DNA from: Bradyrhizobium viridifuturi
GTDB lineage: Bacteria; Pseudomonadota; Alphaproteobacteria; Rhizobiales; Xanthobacteraceae
Assembly: GCF_001238275.1 (NCBI RefSeq)
Contig: NZ_LGTB01000033.1
Span: 54,884 to 118,883 of the forward strand
Length of the DNA: 64,000 nt
Direction: 5' to 3'
Shown here: positions 11,001 to 20,024 of the stretch, piece by piece
Numbering within the stretch: the stretch's first letter is position 1
How the letters are laid out: every line of letters begins with the position of its first letter
The notes under the pieces: generated by a model
Told to the model about the DNA's origin: nothing
The model's database searches: none
Seen by the model: the letters and a program-made list of their open reading frames with translations, nothing else
Position numbers and translations under genes: made by a program

Positions 11001-13095
11001 TCAGCCTTCGATCCTGGAGAAATCCGCCACCGCACGCGTCGCGGCGCGGATCTCGTTGAGCAGCTTCAGGCGGTTTTCGCGCACCTTCGGATCGTCGTCG
11101 TTGACCTTGACCTTGTCGAAGAACGCATCGACCGCCGGACGGAGCTTGGCCATCGCGCTCATCGCGGCGGCGAAGTCTTCCTTGGCAACCGCAGCGGAGG
11201 CCTCGGCCTTCACCTGGTCGATCGCCGCAGCCAGCGCCTTCTCTTCGTCGAGCTTGTAGAGCGCGGCGTCGGGCGCACCATCGAAGGTCCGCTTGTCCTT
11301 CTTCTCCTCGATGCTGAGGATGTTGCTGGCACGCTTGGTGCCCGCGAGCAGGTTCTTGCCGTCGTCGCTGTCGAGGAACTTGCCGAGCGCCTCGACACGG
11401 CGAACCACGAGCAGGAGATCGTCCTGACCGCCGAGCGAGAACACCGCATCGACGAGATCGTGACGCGCGCCCTGGTCGCGGAGCTGGACCTTGAGGCGGT
11501 CGGCGAAGAAAGCGAGCAGATCGTTCGGCAACACGTCGGCATCGGCCTTGACCGACAGTCCACGCAATGCCGACTTGGCCGTCGTCAGGATCGGCAGACG
11601 CAGAGCGTTTTCGACAATCAGCCTGATCACACCCAGCGCCGCACGGCGCAGCGCATACGGGTCCTTCGATCCGGTCGGCTTCTCGTCGATCGCCCAGAAC
11701 CCGGCGAGCGTATCCAGCTTGTCCGCCAGCGCCACCGCGACGCTGACTGGATCGGTCGGCACACGATCGGTCGGCCCCTGCGGCTTCCAGTGCTCCTCGC
11801 TCGCGGCTGCAACCGAGGCATCCTCGCCCTGCGCTAGCGCGTAATACTTGCCCATCAGGCCCTGCAACTCGGGGAATTCGCCGACCACTTCGGTCAGCAA
11901 GTCCGCCTTCGCGAGCCGCGCGGCGCGCTTGGTCTTCTCGACGTCGGCGCGACCAGCGGCGCGATCTCCGCTGCCAACGCCTCGATCCGCTTAATCCGCT
12001 CCGCCTGCGTCCCGAGCTTCTCGTGGAACACGATCTGCTCGAACTTCGGCAGGCGGTCCTCGAGCCTGGTCTTGAGGTCGGTCTCGTAGAAGAACTTCGC
12101 ATCGCTTAGTCGCGGGCGGATCACGCGCTCATTGCCGGCGACGATGGTCTTGCCGCCGTCGGGCGCCTCGATGTTGGCGGTCAGCACGAACTTGTTGGTC
12201 AGTTTCCCCGTCTTGGGATCCTTGACCACGAAGCACTTCTGGTTGTTGCGGATGGTGGCGCGGATCACTTCGTCCGGAATCGACAGGAACTGCTCCTCGA
12301 ACGATCCCATCATCACCACGGGCCATTCAACCAGGCCGGAGACCTCGTCGAGCAGCACCTGGTCCTCGACCAGTTCGAGGCCCTGCGCGAAGGCTAGCTG
12401 CCTGGCATCGGTCAGGATCGTATCCTTGCGTCGCTCGGAATCGAGCACGACCTTGGCGTCGAGCAGCTTGGCCTCGTAATCCTCGAAACGGCGCACCGGG
12501 ATCGCGCCGGGCGCATGAAGCGATGGCCGTAGGTGGTCTGCGCGGCCTCGATGCCGTCGACCGAGAATTTCACGACATCAGGCTCCTCGGTCTCCAGACC
12601 AAAGGTCGCGGTGACGGCGTGCAGCGGGCGCACCCAGGCTAGCGAGCCCGATTTGGCCGAACGCGCGCCCCAGCGCATCGATTTCGGCCAGGGGAAGGTG
12701 CGGATGATGACGGGGAGGATTTCGGCGATGACGTCGATCGCGGCGCGGCCCGGCTTTTCGATCAGCGCGATGTAGAAGTCGCCCTTCGCATCCTTCTGGA
12801 TCTTTGCTTCATCCAGCGACTTGAGACCGGTCGCCTTCAGAAAGCCCTGCACCGCCGCGTCAGGGGCGCCGATCTTCGGACCGCGACGTTCGGTCTTCAA
12901 ATCGGGCTGGCGCGCGGGGATGCCGCGCACGGTGAGCGCGAGGCGACGCGGGGTCGCGAACGCCTTGGCGCCTTCATAGACGAGACCTTCGGCGACTAGT
13001 TTGTCGGTCACCATGCGGCGCAGATCGTCCGCCGCCTTGGCCTGCATGCGCGCGGGAATTTCTTCGGAGAACAGTTCGAGGAGAAGATCGGGCAT
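11001..13095 (-). CDS. glyS: glycyl-tRNA synthetase beta subunit (two frameshifts in this sequence)
   Basis: The beta chain of the alpha2-beta2 glycyl-tRNA synthetase, which charges tRNA-Gly. Three reading frames together give one complete GlyS: MPDLLLELFSEEIPARM to GHRFM (13095 to about 12514), then VRRFEDYEAKLLDAK to EIAPLV (to about 11951), then EKTKRAARLAKADLLTEV to FSRIEG. Adding one G at about 12513 (ATGGCG for ATGCG) and one at about 11950 (GTCGGCGCC for GTCGCGCC) restores 698 residues, the normal length, with the C-terminal anticodon-binding-like domain intact. glyS is normally essential, so the breaks are likely sequence errors. The start overlaps the glyQ stop as TGATG. Confidence 0.88.
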
Positions 13096-14033
13096 CAGAC
13101 CGCCCTGCCCGTTTCAGTGTGGATCCATGCCTCGCCGCAGGCCTTCGCCAGGTCGCGCACGCGACCGATATAGCTCTGCCGCTCCGTCACCGAGATAACG
13201 CCGCGGGCGTCGAGCAGATTGAAGACGTGGCTCGCCTTGATGCACTGGTCGTAGGCCGGCAAGGCCATCAAATGTTCCTTCTTTTGATTGCCGCCTTCAC
13301 GCCAGCCGGAGGCGAGATATTTGCGGCACGCCTCTTCCGCCATCCTGAACTGCTCGAACAGCATCGCGGTGTCGGCGTACTCGAAATTGTGCCGTGAATA
13401 TTCCTGCTCGGCCTGCAGGAAGACGTCGCCATAGGTCACCTTCTCGGCGCCCTCGCGGCCGTTGAAGTTGAGGTCGTAGACGCGGTCGACGCCCTGCACA
13501 TACATCGCAAGCCGCTCGAGCCCGTAGGTGAGCTCGCCCGCGACCGGCGCGCATTCGACGCCGGCGACCTGCTGGAAGTAGGTGAACTGGCTGACTTCCA
13601 TGCCGTCGCACCAGCATTCCCAGCCGAGACCCCAGGCGCCCAGCGTCGGGCTCTCCCAGTCGTCCTCAACGAAGCGGATGTCGTGGACCGCCGCATCGAT
13701 GCCGATCGCGGCCAGCGACTTCAGGTACAGCTCCTGAAGGTTGGGCGGCGACGGCTTCATGATCACCTGGAACTGGTAGTAGTGCTGCAGCCGGTTGGGA
13801 TTTTCGCCGTAGCGGCCGTCCTTGGGCCGCCGCGAGGGCTGCACATAGGCCGCGTTCCACGGCTTTGGGCCCAGCGCACGCAAGGTGGTCGCGGGATGGA
13901 AGGTACCGGCGCCCATTTCCATGTCGTAGGGCTGCAGGATGACGCAACCCTGCTCGGCCCAGAACCGCTGGAGGGCCAGGATGAAGCCCTGGAACGAACG
14001 TTCCGGGCGCATGTGGTCAGGCAGGGCGTCCAT
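13095..14033 (-). CDS. glyQ: glycyl-tRNA synthetase alpha subunit
   Basis: 312 residues, the catalytic alpha chain of the tetrameric bacterial glycyl-tRNA synthetase (class II, ATP + glycine + tRNA-Gly). Recognised over its full length: FQGFILALQRFWAEQGCVI, QPYDMEMGAGTFHPATTLR, AYVQPSRRPKDGRYGENPNR and the GLGWECWCDGMEVSQFTYFQ core. The frame is intact. It overlaps the downstream glyS start by one base, which couples translation of the two subunits. Confidence 0.95.
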   Translation of the reverse strand: MDALPDHMRPERSFQGFILALQRFWAEQGCVILQPYDMEMGAGTFHPATTLRALGPKPWNAAYVQPSRRPKDGRYGENPNRLQHYYQFQVIMKPSPPNLQELYLKSLAAIGIDAAVHDIRFVEDDWESPTLGAWGLGWECWCDGMEVSQFTYFQQVAGVECAPVAGELTYGLERLAMYVQGVDRVYDLNFNGREGAEKVTYGDVFLQAEQEYSRHNFEYADTAMLFEQFRMAEEACRKYLASGWREGGNQKKEHLMALPAYDQCIKASHVFNLLDARGVISVTERQSYIGRVRDLAKACGEAWIHTETGRAV

Positions 14034-14151
14034 CGTTGGAATCGATCTCGCGAGGGGGTGTGAAAACGCGCGGGACCGTATCGGCGGTGGCCAATGGAAT
14101 CAAGGCGATGCCGGAAAATCCGGCACCGCCGATTTGCGGAGTTTGAAGCTG

Positions 14152-14343
14152 CTAGCCCGGGCGATAGGCCCCGGTCACGGGGTCGCGGCGCAGGGTCTTG
14201 ATTTCGCTCGCACGCGAGGCCTCGGCCACGCGGGACAATCGCGCCTCTTCCAGTTCCTGGTTGATCCGGACGGCCGTCTTGTAAGCCCAGCGGACCACGG
14301 CCAGGCCACCCAGGACGCCTGCGAATGCAATCAGCGGCGGCAT
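14152..14343 (-). CDS. small membrane-anchored hypothetical protein
   Basis: 63 residues. MPPLIAFAGVLGGLAVVRW forms one membrane segment at the N terminus, followed by a charged helix (INQELEEARLSRVAEASRA) and a TLRRDPVTGAYRPG tail. The ATG at 14343 has AAGGAT about seven bases upstream; a GTG at 14364 would add seven residues. It lies between sppA and glyQ on the same strand. No function recognised; the domain layout suggests a small inner-membrane protein with a cytoplasmic helix. Confidence 0.6.
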   Translation of the reverse strand: MPPLIAFAGVLGGLAVVRWAYKTAVRINQELEEARLSRVAEASRASEIKTLRRDPVTGAYRPG

Positions 14344-14457
14344 CGGTCGATCCTTGTCGTTCACGTCTGTCAGGCCCCCAATAACCCATTCTCGCGCAAG
14401 CCGGCCTGCGCCGCAATCGCGGTTTTGGGGCTAAATGGCGCGCTCAAATCCGCGTGT

Positions 14458-15381
14458 TCAGAGCCCGAATCTGGCCCAAATCGCCCGTGTTTCCACCGCC
14501 GAGATCAGATCGTCCGGCAGGCCAGCGATCCCGTCCAGCGCCGCCATCGAGCCGGCCCCGGGCGCCCGCCGGCCGAGCAGGCCGGACAGCATGCCGCTGG
14601 CGGGCGCGATCACCGGGGTCAGCACCTTCTCGCCATAGCGGGCCCGCAAGGTCGCGCGCAGATCGCCGATGCCGTCGGCAAGCCCGAGGCCGACAGCGGT
14701 CTCGCCCGCCCAGTACTCGCCGGTGAACAGCTCGTCGTCGGGACCCTTCAGGCGGCTGCCGCGACTCTGCTTCACCAGCGCAATGAAGATCGCGTGGATC
14801 TCGCGCTGGATCGACTTCAGCCGGGCGACGTCGTCGGGGTTTTCGGGGAGGAACGGATCGAGCATCGCCTTGTGCGCGCCCGCCGTGTAGAGCCGCCGCT
14901 CGACCCCGATCTTCTTGATCAGTCCCTCCAAGCCGAAGCTGCCGCCGACCACACCGATCGAGCCCAGGATCGAGGACGGGTCGCAATAGATCTCATCGCC
15001 CGCGCAGGCGATCATGTAGCCGCCGGACGCCGCGACGTCCTCGACGAACACCAAGACCGGCAGCTTCTTCTCGGCCGCCAGCTGCCGGATACGCAGATAG
15101 ATCTGGCGCGACTGCACCGGCGAGCCGCCCGGTGAATTGATCACCAGCGCCACCGCCTTGGCATTCCGAGTGCCAAATGCGCGCTCCAGCATCTTGGCAA
15201 CGCCGGCGAGCGTCATGCCGGGCCGCAGCGGCGTCACCGCGCCGATCACGCCCGACAACCGCACGACAGGCACCACCGCCGTGCCGCGCCGGAAACGTGC
15301 CGGCAACATTCCCTGCACGCGTTCGAGCAGTCCCGAACGTCCTCCAGAATGGCCTTGGCGATCACTTATTTGTTCACTCAT
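14458..15381 (-). CDS. sppA: S49 family serine protease, signal peptide peptidase (SppA/SohB-like)
   Basis: 307 residues. The S49 fold is shown by NSPGGSP (82-88), the nucleophile Ser119 in VAASGGYM and the general-base Lys171 in AGAHKAMLDPF, with SSILGSIGVVGG (136-147) between them. This Ser/Lys dyad enzyme degrades membrane-released signal peptides and misfolded membrane proteins. It is the short, single-domain form. A long N-terminal membrane anchor is not evident; a weakly hydrophobic segment at 35-60 may associate with the membrane. Confidence 0.88.
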   Translation of the reverse strand: MSEQISDRQGHSGGRSGLLERVQGMLPARFRRGTAVVPVVRLSGVIGAVTPLRPGMTLAGVAKMLERAFGTRNAKAVALVINSPGGSPVQSRQIYLRIRQLAAEKKLPVLVFVEDVAASGGYMIACAGDEIYCDPSSILGSIGVVGGSFGLEGLIKKIGVERRLYTAGAHKAMLDPFLPENPDDVARLKSIQREIHAIFIALVKQSRGSRLKGPDDELFTGEYWAGETAVGLGLADGIGDLRATLRARYGEKVLTPVIAPASGMLSGLLGRRAPGAGSMAALDGIAGLPDDLISAVETRAIWARFGL

Positions 15382-15489
15382 GCCGTTACCTCGAATTAAC
15401 CACTTTTTATCACGCCACTGTCATTGGATTCCGTGGAACGCGTTTTGCATTTTGTCATTGGGGTTGCAATTCGCGGCGGAGAGGGACTC

Positions 15490-15588
15490 ATGAAGATCTA
15501 TCTGCTGATTGTGCTGATCGGAACGCTCCTGACGGCGATCCGCTTCACATCAAGGCCGGAACGCCAGTCGGAAACGGCTTCGCAGTGA
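15490..15588 (+). CDS. 32-residue single-pass membrane microprotein
   Basis: A short open frame starting ATG at 15490 with GGAGAGGG just upstream. Its sequence is MKIYLLIVLIGTLLTAIRF, one membrane-spanning helix, followed by a short polar tail (TSRPERQSETASQ). The strong ribosome binding site and the compact helix-plus-tail design argue for a real gene rather than chance. It lies divergent to sppA (start 15381) and ends just before the convergent methyltransferase. No function known. Confidence 0.5.
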   Translation: MKIYLLIVLIGTLLTAIRFTSRPERQSETASQ

Positions 15589-15623
15589 TTTTGTGCCAGT
15601 GACGCGGGCAGTTCGCCTGCCCG

Positions 15624-16444
15624 TCAGCGCCGCGCCAGCGGCAATTCTCCCTTTCCAGCCAGGATCTCCTGCACCCATTTATTGGGCACACCTGACTCTT
15701 CATTGAGCAACAGCGCGGCATGGAGCCGCGTCGGCGCCCGGCCACCCTTGGTGGCCCGCACCAGGATTCGGATCGCCGGCGAGGTCCCATCACCATGAAC
15801 CGGCAGCAGTTCGAGGCTGCCGAAGCCGCGGTCCAGCGCGGCCAATACGTCGGCAATCCCGTCGGCCCGCCAGATCATCGTCAGCTGCCCGTTCGACTTG
15901 AGAATCCGCCGCGCCGCGTGAACCCAGGCGGCAAGTGTTGTCGCGGTCGCGACATGGGCACGCTGGCGCACGCCGTCCGGCGAGGCGCGGTGCCGCGAGG
16001 GATCGTTGAACGGCGGGTTCATCAGCACGACATCGGCGCTGTCGGGTGCGAGCCCGGCCTGATCGAAGGCTGCGGCGCCGGCCTCGACATCGAGCACGAT
16101 CACGTCGGCCACGATCGCGTTGGCACCGGCATTATTCCGGGCGAGCTCGGCCATTGCCGGGTCGATCTCGACCAGGACCAGGTCGATCCCCCTCACCCGC
16201 CGCGCCACCGCAAGCCCGGCGCGCCGACGCCGGCGCCGAGATCGACGACGCGGTCGCCTGACCGGGCCGGCGTCGCCGCGGCCAGCAGGATCGCGTCATG
16301 GCCGGCACGGTGGCCGCCGCGGGGCTGCCGGAGGCGCAACTGCCCGCCGAGGAATCCGTCTTCGGTGATCTCGGCGGCCTCCTTCCCTGACGCGTTTTCG
16401 TCACGCGAACCGGGGTCCACTTCGCTTGAAAACGCTCTAATCAT
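15624..16444 (-). CDS. TrmN6-like tRNA1(Val) adenine-N6 methyltransferase (frameshifted near 16214)
   Basis: Two frames make one methyltransferase: EITEDGFLGGQLRLRQP...DRVVDLGAGVGAPGL (upstream part) and VARRVRGIDLVLVEIDPAM...DVVLMNPPFNDPSRH to the stop. One extra C near 16214 (GGGCCTTG for GGGCTTG) joins them into 273 residues. Motif I is VVDLGAGVG and the N-methyltransferase catalytic motif is NPPF. The TrmN6/YfiC group methylates N6 of A37 in tRNA1(Val). The ATG at 16444 overlaps the stop of the DUF2007 gene. The first 17 codons are contributed by an intergenic repeat (16391-16440), so a later GTG within that repeat could be the true start. Confidence 0.75.
16391..16440. repeat. intergenic palindromic repeat (AGCGTTTTC...GAAAACGCT)
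   Basis: Imperfect inverted repeat ending in GAAAACGCTCTAA, with GCGTTTTCGTCACGCGAAC on the other side. It is a dispersed Bradyrhizobium element. Here it lies inside the predicted N-terminal coding region of the TrmN6-like gene. Confidence 0.6.
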
Positions 16445-16664
16445 CGGCCCGCAATTCGTGGCCGAGGCCGGCATCGGTCAGGAGCTGGCGGGCCTCGTGG
16501 TTGTCGTCCTCGTGCACCAGGATCCGCCGCGGCAGCACGCCGAGCGAGCCCTCGATGATGCTCATGTTCTGGTCCAGCACCAGATGGTGGATGTTAGCGC
16601 TGTCGAGCAGCGCGCCGATGGCGGAGACCAGCACCATGTCATTGGTCCGTACCAATTCCCGCAA
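16437..16664 (-). CDS. DUF2007 family protein
   Basis: 75 residues: MRELVRTNDMVLVSAIGALL, then HHLVLDQNMSIIEGSLG and PRRILVHEDD. This is the compact DUF2007 (putative signal-transducing, PII-like fold) pattern of unknown role. Translation starts at TTG 16664 with GGAGAGCG upstream; the next Met is nine codons in, but family members begin at MRELVR. It overlaps the downstream methyltransferase start and is divergent from the polyprenyl synthase gene. Confidence 0.8.
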   Translation of the reverse strand: MRELVRTNDMVLVSAIGALLDSANIHHLVLDQNMSIIEGSLGVLPRRILVHEDDNHEARQLLTDAGLGHELRADD

Positions 16665-16799
16665 AATACGCTCTCCTGTTGCCCCGGCAGTGCAGCGAAT
16701 GCGTCATATGTCAACAGCTTCGAGGCCTTGCCGCTGCACCGCGCAGTTTCTATTGTTATAGCTGAGCATAGTGCGAATTCGGCAAAATTGGAGACCAGC

Positions 16800-17810
16800 G
16801 TGGCGGTTATTGTACCCTTCGAAAGCCCGTCCAATGCTTCGATCGACGGGCTGGTGGGACTTGTCGCCGCCGACATGGAGCGCGTCAACGCGACGATCCT
16901 GTCGCGGACCGGCTCCGAGGTCACCATGATCCCCGAGGTCGCCAATCATTTGATCTCCTCGGGGGGCAAGCGGCTGCGCCCGATGCTGACGCTCGCGATG
17001 GCCCAGCTCTCCGACTACACCGGCGACGGCCACATCAAGCTCGCCGCCGCGGTCGAGTTCATGCACACCGCGACCCTGCTGCATGACGACGTGGTCGACG
17101 AAAGCGAGCTGCGCCGCGGCAAATTGTCCGCGCGGATGCTGTGGGGCAACGAGGCCAGCGTGCTAGTCGGCGACTTCCTGCTCGGCCAGGCGTTCCGGAT
17201 GATGGTCGAGGTCGGCTCGCTGCGCGCGCTCGACATCCTGTCCGCGGCCGCCGCCACCATCGCCGAGGGCGAGGTGATGCAGCTCGCCGCCGCCAAGAAC
17301 ACCGCGACCACCGAGGACGAATATCTCGCCGTGATCCGCGGCAAGACCGCGGAGCTGTTCGCGGCCGCCTGCGAGGTCGGTCCCGTGATCGCCAACCGGC
17401 CCAAGGCCGAGCAGACCGCCTGCCGCTCGGTCGGCATGAATCTCGGCATCGCGTTCCAGCTCGTCGACGACGTACTGGACTATGGCGGCAAATCCGCAAA
17501 ACTCGGCAAGAATGTCGGCGACGATTTCCGCGAGGGCAAGATCACGCTGCCGGTGGTGCTGGCCTTCCGCCGCGGCAACGACACCGAGCGCCAGTTCTGG
17601 ATCCGTGCGCTCGAGCGCGGCGAGATCGGCTCGAGCGATCTCGACCAAGCCATCGGCCTGATGACCAAGCACCGCGCCCTCGAGGACACCATCAGCCGCG
17701 CCCAGCACTATGGCGCGATGGCGGTCGACGCACTGGCGCTGTTCCCGCCCTCACCGATGAAGACGGCGCTGGAACAGGTCGTGGCGTTCTGCCTGGCTAG
17801 ATCGCACTGA
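16800..17810 (+). CDS. all-trans polyprenyl (octaprenyl-type) diphosphate synthase
   Basis: 336 residues. It condenses isopentenyl diphosphate onto allylic primers to build the side chain of ubiquinone. Both aspartate-rich motifs are present: HDDVVD (95-100) and DDVLD (223-227), with the GGKRLRPML substrate site (55-63). Small residues before the first motif (FMHTATLLHDD) fit a long-chain product. GTG at 16800 is chosen as start because GGAG lies six bases upstream and the upstream open frame (to 15720) runs antisense through the methyltransferase gene. Octaprenyl versus decaprenyl chain length cannot be read from the sequence. Confidence 0.9.
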   Translation: MAVIVPFESPSNASIDGLVGLVAADMERVNATILSRTGSEVTMIPEVANHLISSGGKRLRPMLTLAMAQLSDYTGDGHIKLAAAVEFMHTATLLHDDVVDESELRRGKLSARMLWGNEASVLVGDFLLGQAFRMMVEVGSLRALDILSAAAATIAEGEVMQLAAAKNTATTEDEYLAVIRGKTAELFAAACEVGPVIANRPKAEQTACRSVGMNLGIAFQLVDDVLDYGGKSAKLGKNVGDDFREGKITLPVVLAFRRGNDTERQFWIRALERGEIGSSDLDQAIGLMTKHRALEDTISRAQHYGAMAVDALALFPPSPMKTALEQVVAFCLARSH

Positions 17811-17843
17811 GTTAGCAAGGCAAGCTCGCGGCCGCATAAACGG

Positions 17844-17968
17844 TGTCGTCCCTGCGAAAGCAGGGACCCATACGCCGCGGCGAGACTTGCAGGCGGGACT
17901 CGTCGTTCTGACATCGGGCGACCATCAGCATTTGTGGTTATGGATCCCTGCTTTCGCAGGGACGACAT
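17844..17968. repeat. MITE-like intergenic element with terminal inverted repeats
   Basis: About 125 bases bounded by TGTCGTCCCTGCGAAAGC and its inverted copy GCTTTCGCAGGGACGACA. Each end can fold by itself (TCCCTGC/GCAGGGA). The ends are nearly identical and the centre is unrelated, as in a small non-autonomous element. It lies between two convergent genes. Confidence 0.65.
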
Positions 17969-18042
17969 CGAATTTGCGGTGCGGGTACGAGCCCTCCCCT
18001 TCACCAGCACCTAGATCCCGAAGTCCGGCGCGCGCCCTCCAC

Positions 18043-18897
18043 CTACACGTCCTGCACAAAGCCGAGCACGGCGTTGAACACCGCTCCGGGAACACGCACC
18101 CGCTCATCGCGATCGAGCTCAGCCAGTTCATCGACGTGAGCATCGGGCTCGCGACTGACGATTGCTAGCCGGTCGAAGAATGCGAGGTCAAGTTCGCTGT
18201 CCTGCATGCGCATGGCGCCCCAAACGTCCCACGGCAGCATCTCGCGATTGTTCAGCGCGCCGATGTCGCGGACGAGATTGCCTGCAATGAACCAAAGTCC
18301 GTGCATGTCGAGGATGCCGAATGCGCTGGGATCGCGGCTCCCGGCGCGGCAGAGCGACCAGGCATCGCCGGCGACCAGGAACTGATCGCGCGGCACATCC
18401 GCCGCATCGAATCCGATCCCGAACAGCTCACGCTGCCGATGATCGATCTGGGAATCGAACAAGACCCAGCTTTTGCTGTCCTCGTTCCAATACTCTGTCA
18501 CCCAATGGTCGAGGTATTTTCCCGCCTCGAAATAGGCGCCAAATCCGCAGCGCGCACGCGCCGGAATGCCCTGCGTGCGCAACATCGCCACGTGAAGCAG
18601 CGTGAAGTGCCTGCATACACCGACCTGCCGCTCGTTGACGGCACGTGCCGCCGCAAGCGGCCGGGCGTCGCGCGCTACGATTTCGCCCAGCATGGTCTCG
18701 ACGGCGCGGACCTGCGATTGCGCCTGCCGGTCGCCGCCGAGCGTCACCCCATAGGCCGGGGCGATGTGCTGATGGATCAATAGACCCTGCACAGTCGCCG
18801 CAAGCGCGCCGGGGCCTTGCGGCAGGCCGTTGAACAGGGCCGCGTGACGTCCCGGATCGCTCATGGCAACCGGTCTTTCGTATCTGTCGACGTTCAT
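18043..18897 (-). CDS. transglutaminase-like domain protein
   Basis: 284 residues. The transglutaminase/protease-like triad is visible: Cys95 in QVGVCRHFTLLHVAML, His131 in KYLDHWVTEYW and Asp148 in WVLFDSQID. No signal peptide or membrane segment, so cytosolic. Members of this superfamily are often cysteine proteases or amidases; the substrate here is unknown. The start at 18897 has GGGAGG upstream. It follows the AraC/GyrI regulator gene by 51 bp on the same strand, suggesting an operon. Confidence 0.75.
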   Translation of the reverse strand: MNVDRYERPVAMSDPGRHAALFNGLPQGPGALAATVQGLLIHQHIAPAYGVTLGGDRQAQSQVRAVETMLGEIVARDARPLAAARAVNERQVGVCRHFTLLHVAMLRTQGIPARARCGFGAYFEAGKYLDHWVTEYWNEDSKSWVLFDSQIDHRQRELFGIGFDAADVPRDQFLVAGDAWSLCRAGSRDPSAFGILDMHGLWFIAGNLVRDIGALNNREMLPWDVWGAMRMQDSELDLAFFDRLAIVSREPDAHVDELAELDRDERVRVPGAVFNAVLGFVQDV

Positions 18898-18948
18898 CTG
18901 AAGAACCTCCCGCACGTCTCGCCTGCCGCGCAGCCACCACACAAACCG

Positions 18949-19788
18949 CTACTCCTTGACCGGCACCCAGATCTCGAGCCCGCCGACGCCGGTCGACGCG
19001 TCGAATCTCGCGTCGTAGCGCTCGAAGTTCGGCGCGTCGGCGACCTTCATGCCGGACTGCGGCAGCCACCTGTTCCAGATCGTGTTGACGGTGCGGCGGA
19101 TGGTCGAGATGTGGTCGGCGTGGGTGAACACCACGTATTTCTGCGCCGGGATCCGGACCCGCGCGAACTCGCGCGGCAGGTCGGAGAAATCGGCGACCTC
19201 GACGCCCGCGATGTAGTCGAAATTGCCGGCATCATCGCCGTTGCAGCAGACGCCGTAGGCGCCATTGCCGATCTGGCGCGGAATATGCGCGTATTGCTGG
19301 TGGAAGCCATGCCACTGGCTCGGAATGCCGGCCGTGCTGTCGTTGGCGTGGTTATAGCGCTCGCCGACGCCGGCGACGAGAAAGGCCTTGCCGGTCGCGA
19401 TGCGCGGCGGATCGAGATGATCGAGAGCAGTCGAGATCATGGTGATCGGCTCCTGGAGCTTGAGCGTCGTCAGGCACGGCGTCGCGCGCACGGTCTCCGG
19501 CGTGACGCCGAAATGGTCGCGAAACGCGCGGGTGAATGCCTCGTGGGAGCCGTAATCCGCATCCAGCGCCAGCGTCAGAATGTCGGGCGCACCGGCCGCA
19601 AGCTCGCGCGCAGCCTCGCTGAGACGGCGCGCCCGCACATAGCGCATCACCGAGAACCCGGTCGCTTCTGCAAACGCCCGCACCAGGTGGAAGCGCGAGA
19701 CCCCGGCGACAACAGCGATGTCATCCAGCGTCAGCGACGTGCGCAGGTGGCTTTCGATGTACCAGAGCGCCTTCTGGGCTGGATTCAT
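18949..19788 (-). CDS. AraC family regulator with GyrI-like effector-binding domain
   Basis: 279 residues. The N-terminal half (about 1-110) holds the paired AraC helix-turn-helix motifs: SLTLDDIAVVAGVSRFHLVR and YGSHEAFTRAFRDHFGVTP. The C-terminal half (about 120-279) is a GyrI-like/effector-binding domain of the Rob/SoxS-associated type (IPAQKYVVFTHADHIST, LEIWVPVKE at the end), which usually binds small hydrophobic ligands. It likely controls itself and the downstream transglutaminase-like gene. It is divergent from the binding-protein gene at 20025, with 236 bases between. Confidence 0.88.
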   Translation of the reverse strand: MNPAQKALWYIESHLRTSLTLDDIAVVAGVSRFHLVRAFAEATGFSVMRYVRARRLSEAARELAAGAPDILTLALDADYGSHEAFTRAFRDHFGVTPETVRATPCLTTLKLQEPITMISTALDHLDPPRIATGKAFLVAGVGERYNHANDSTAGIPSQWHGFHQQYAHIPRQIGNGAYGVCCNGDDAGNFDYIAGVEVADFSDLPREFARVRIPAQKYVVFTHADHISTIRRTVNTIWNRWLPQSGMKVADAPNFERYDARFDASTGVGGLEIWVPVKE

Positions 19789-19913
19789 GGACGACGGCTT
19801 TCCTGCAAGGCTCCGGCATCATGCATGGCTGCGACCTGCGGCGCTTGACAGTCCTTGCTGCGCGCGGCGAAACCGTGGTTCCGCTCCGCGAAATTTTAAA
19901 CCAAAGGCGTCGC

Positions 19914-19930
19914 TGGCAACAGCGTTGCAA
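19914..19930 (+). promoter_or_regulatory. sigma-54 (RpoN) -24/-12 promoter
   Basis: CTGGCAACAGCGTTGCA has GG at 19915-19916 and GC at 19927-19928 with exactly 10 bases between, matching TGGCAC-N5-TTGCA at every key position except the final C of TGGCAC. It points at the substrate-binding-protein gene, giving a leader of about 85 bases. Confidence 0.6.
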
Positions 19931-20024
19931 TCGTGCATACTCGCGGTTGCATCGATCCGACGGCTCATCAAGCTGCCCGAAAATCAAGACTGCACGAGCC
20001 GCGGCCAGCATGTCAGGGAGGACA

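Noticed and set aside
15720..16799. Long upstream extension of the polyprenyl synthase frame
   Set aside because: Runs antisense through the TrmN6-like and DUF2007 genes; the GTG at 16800 with GGAG fits the family length of 336.
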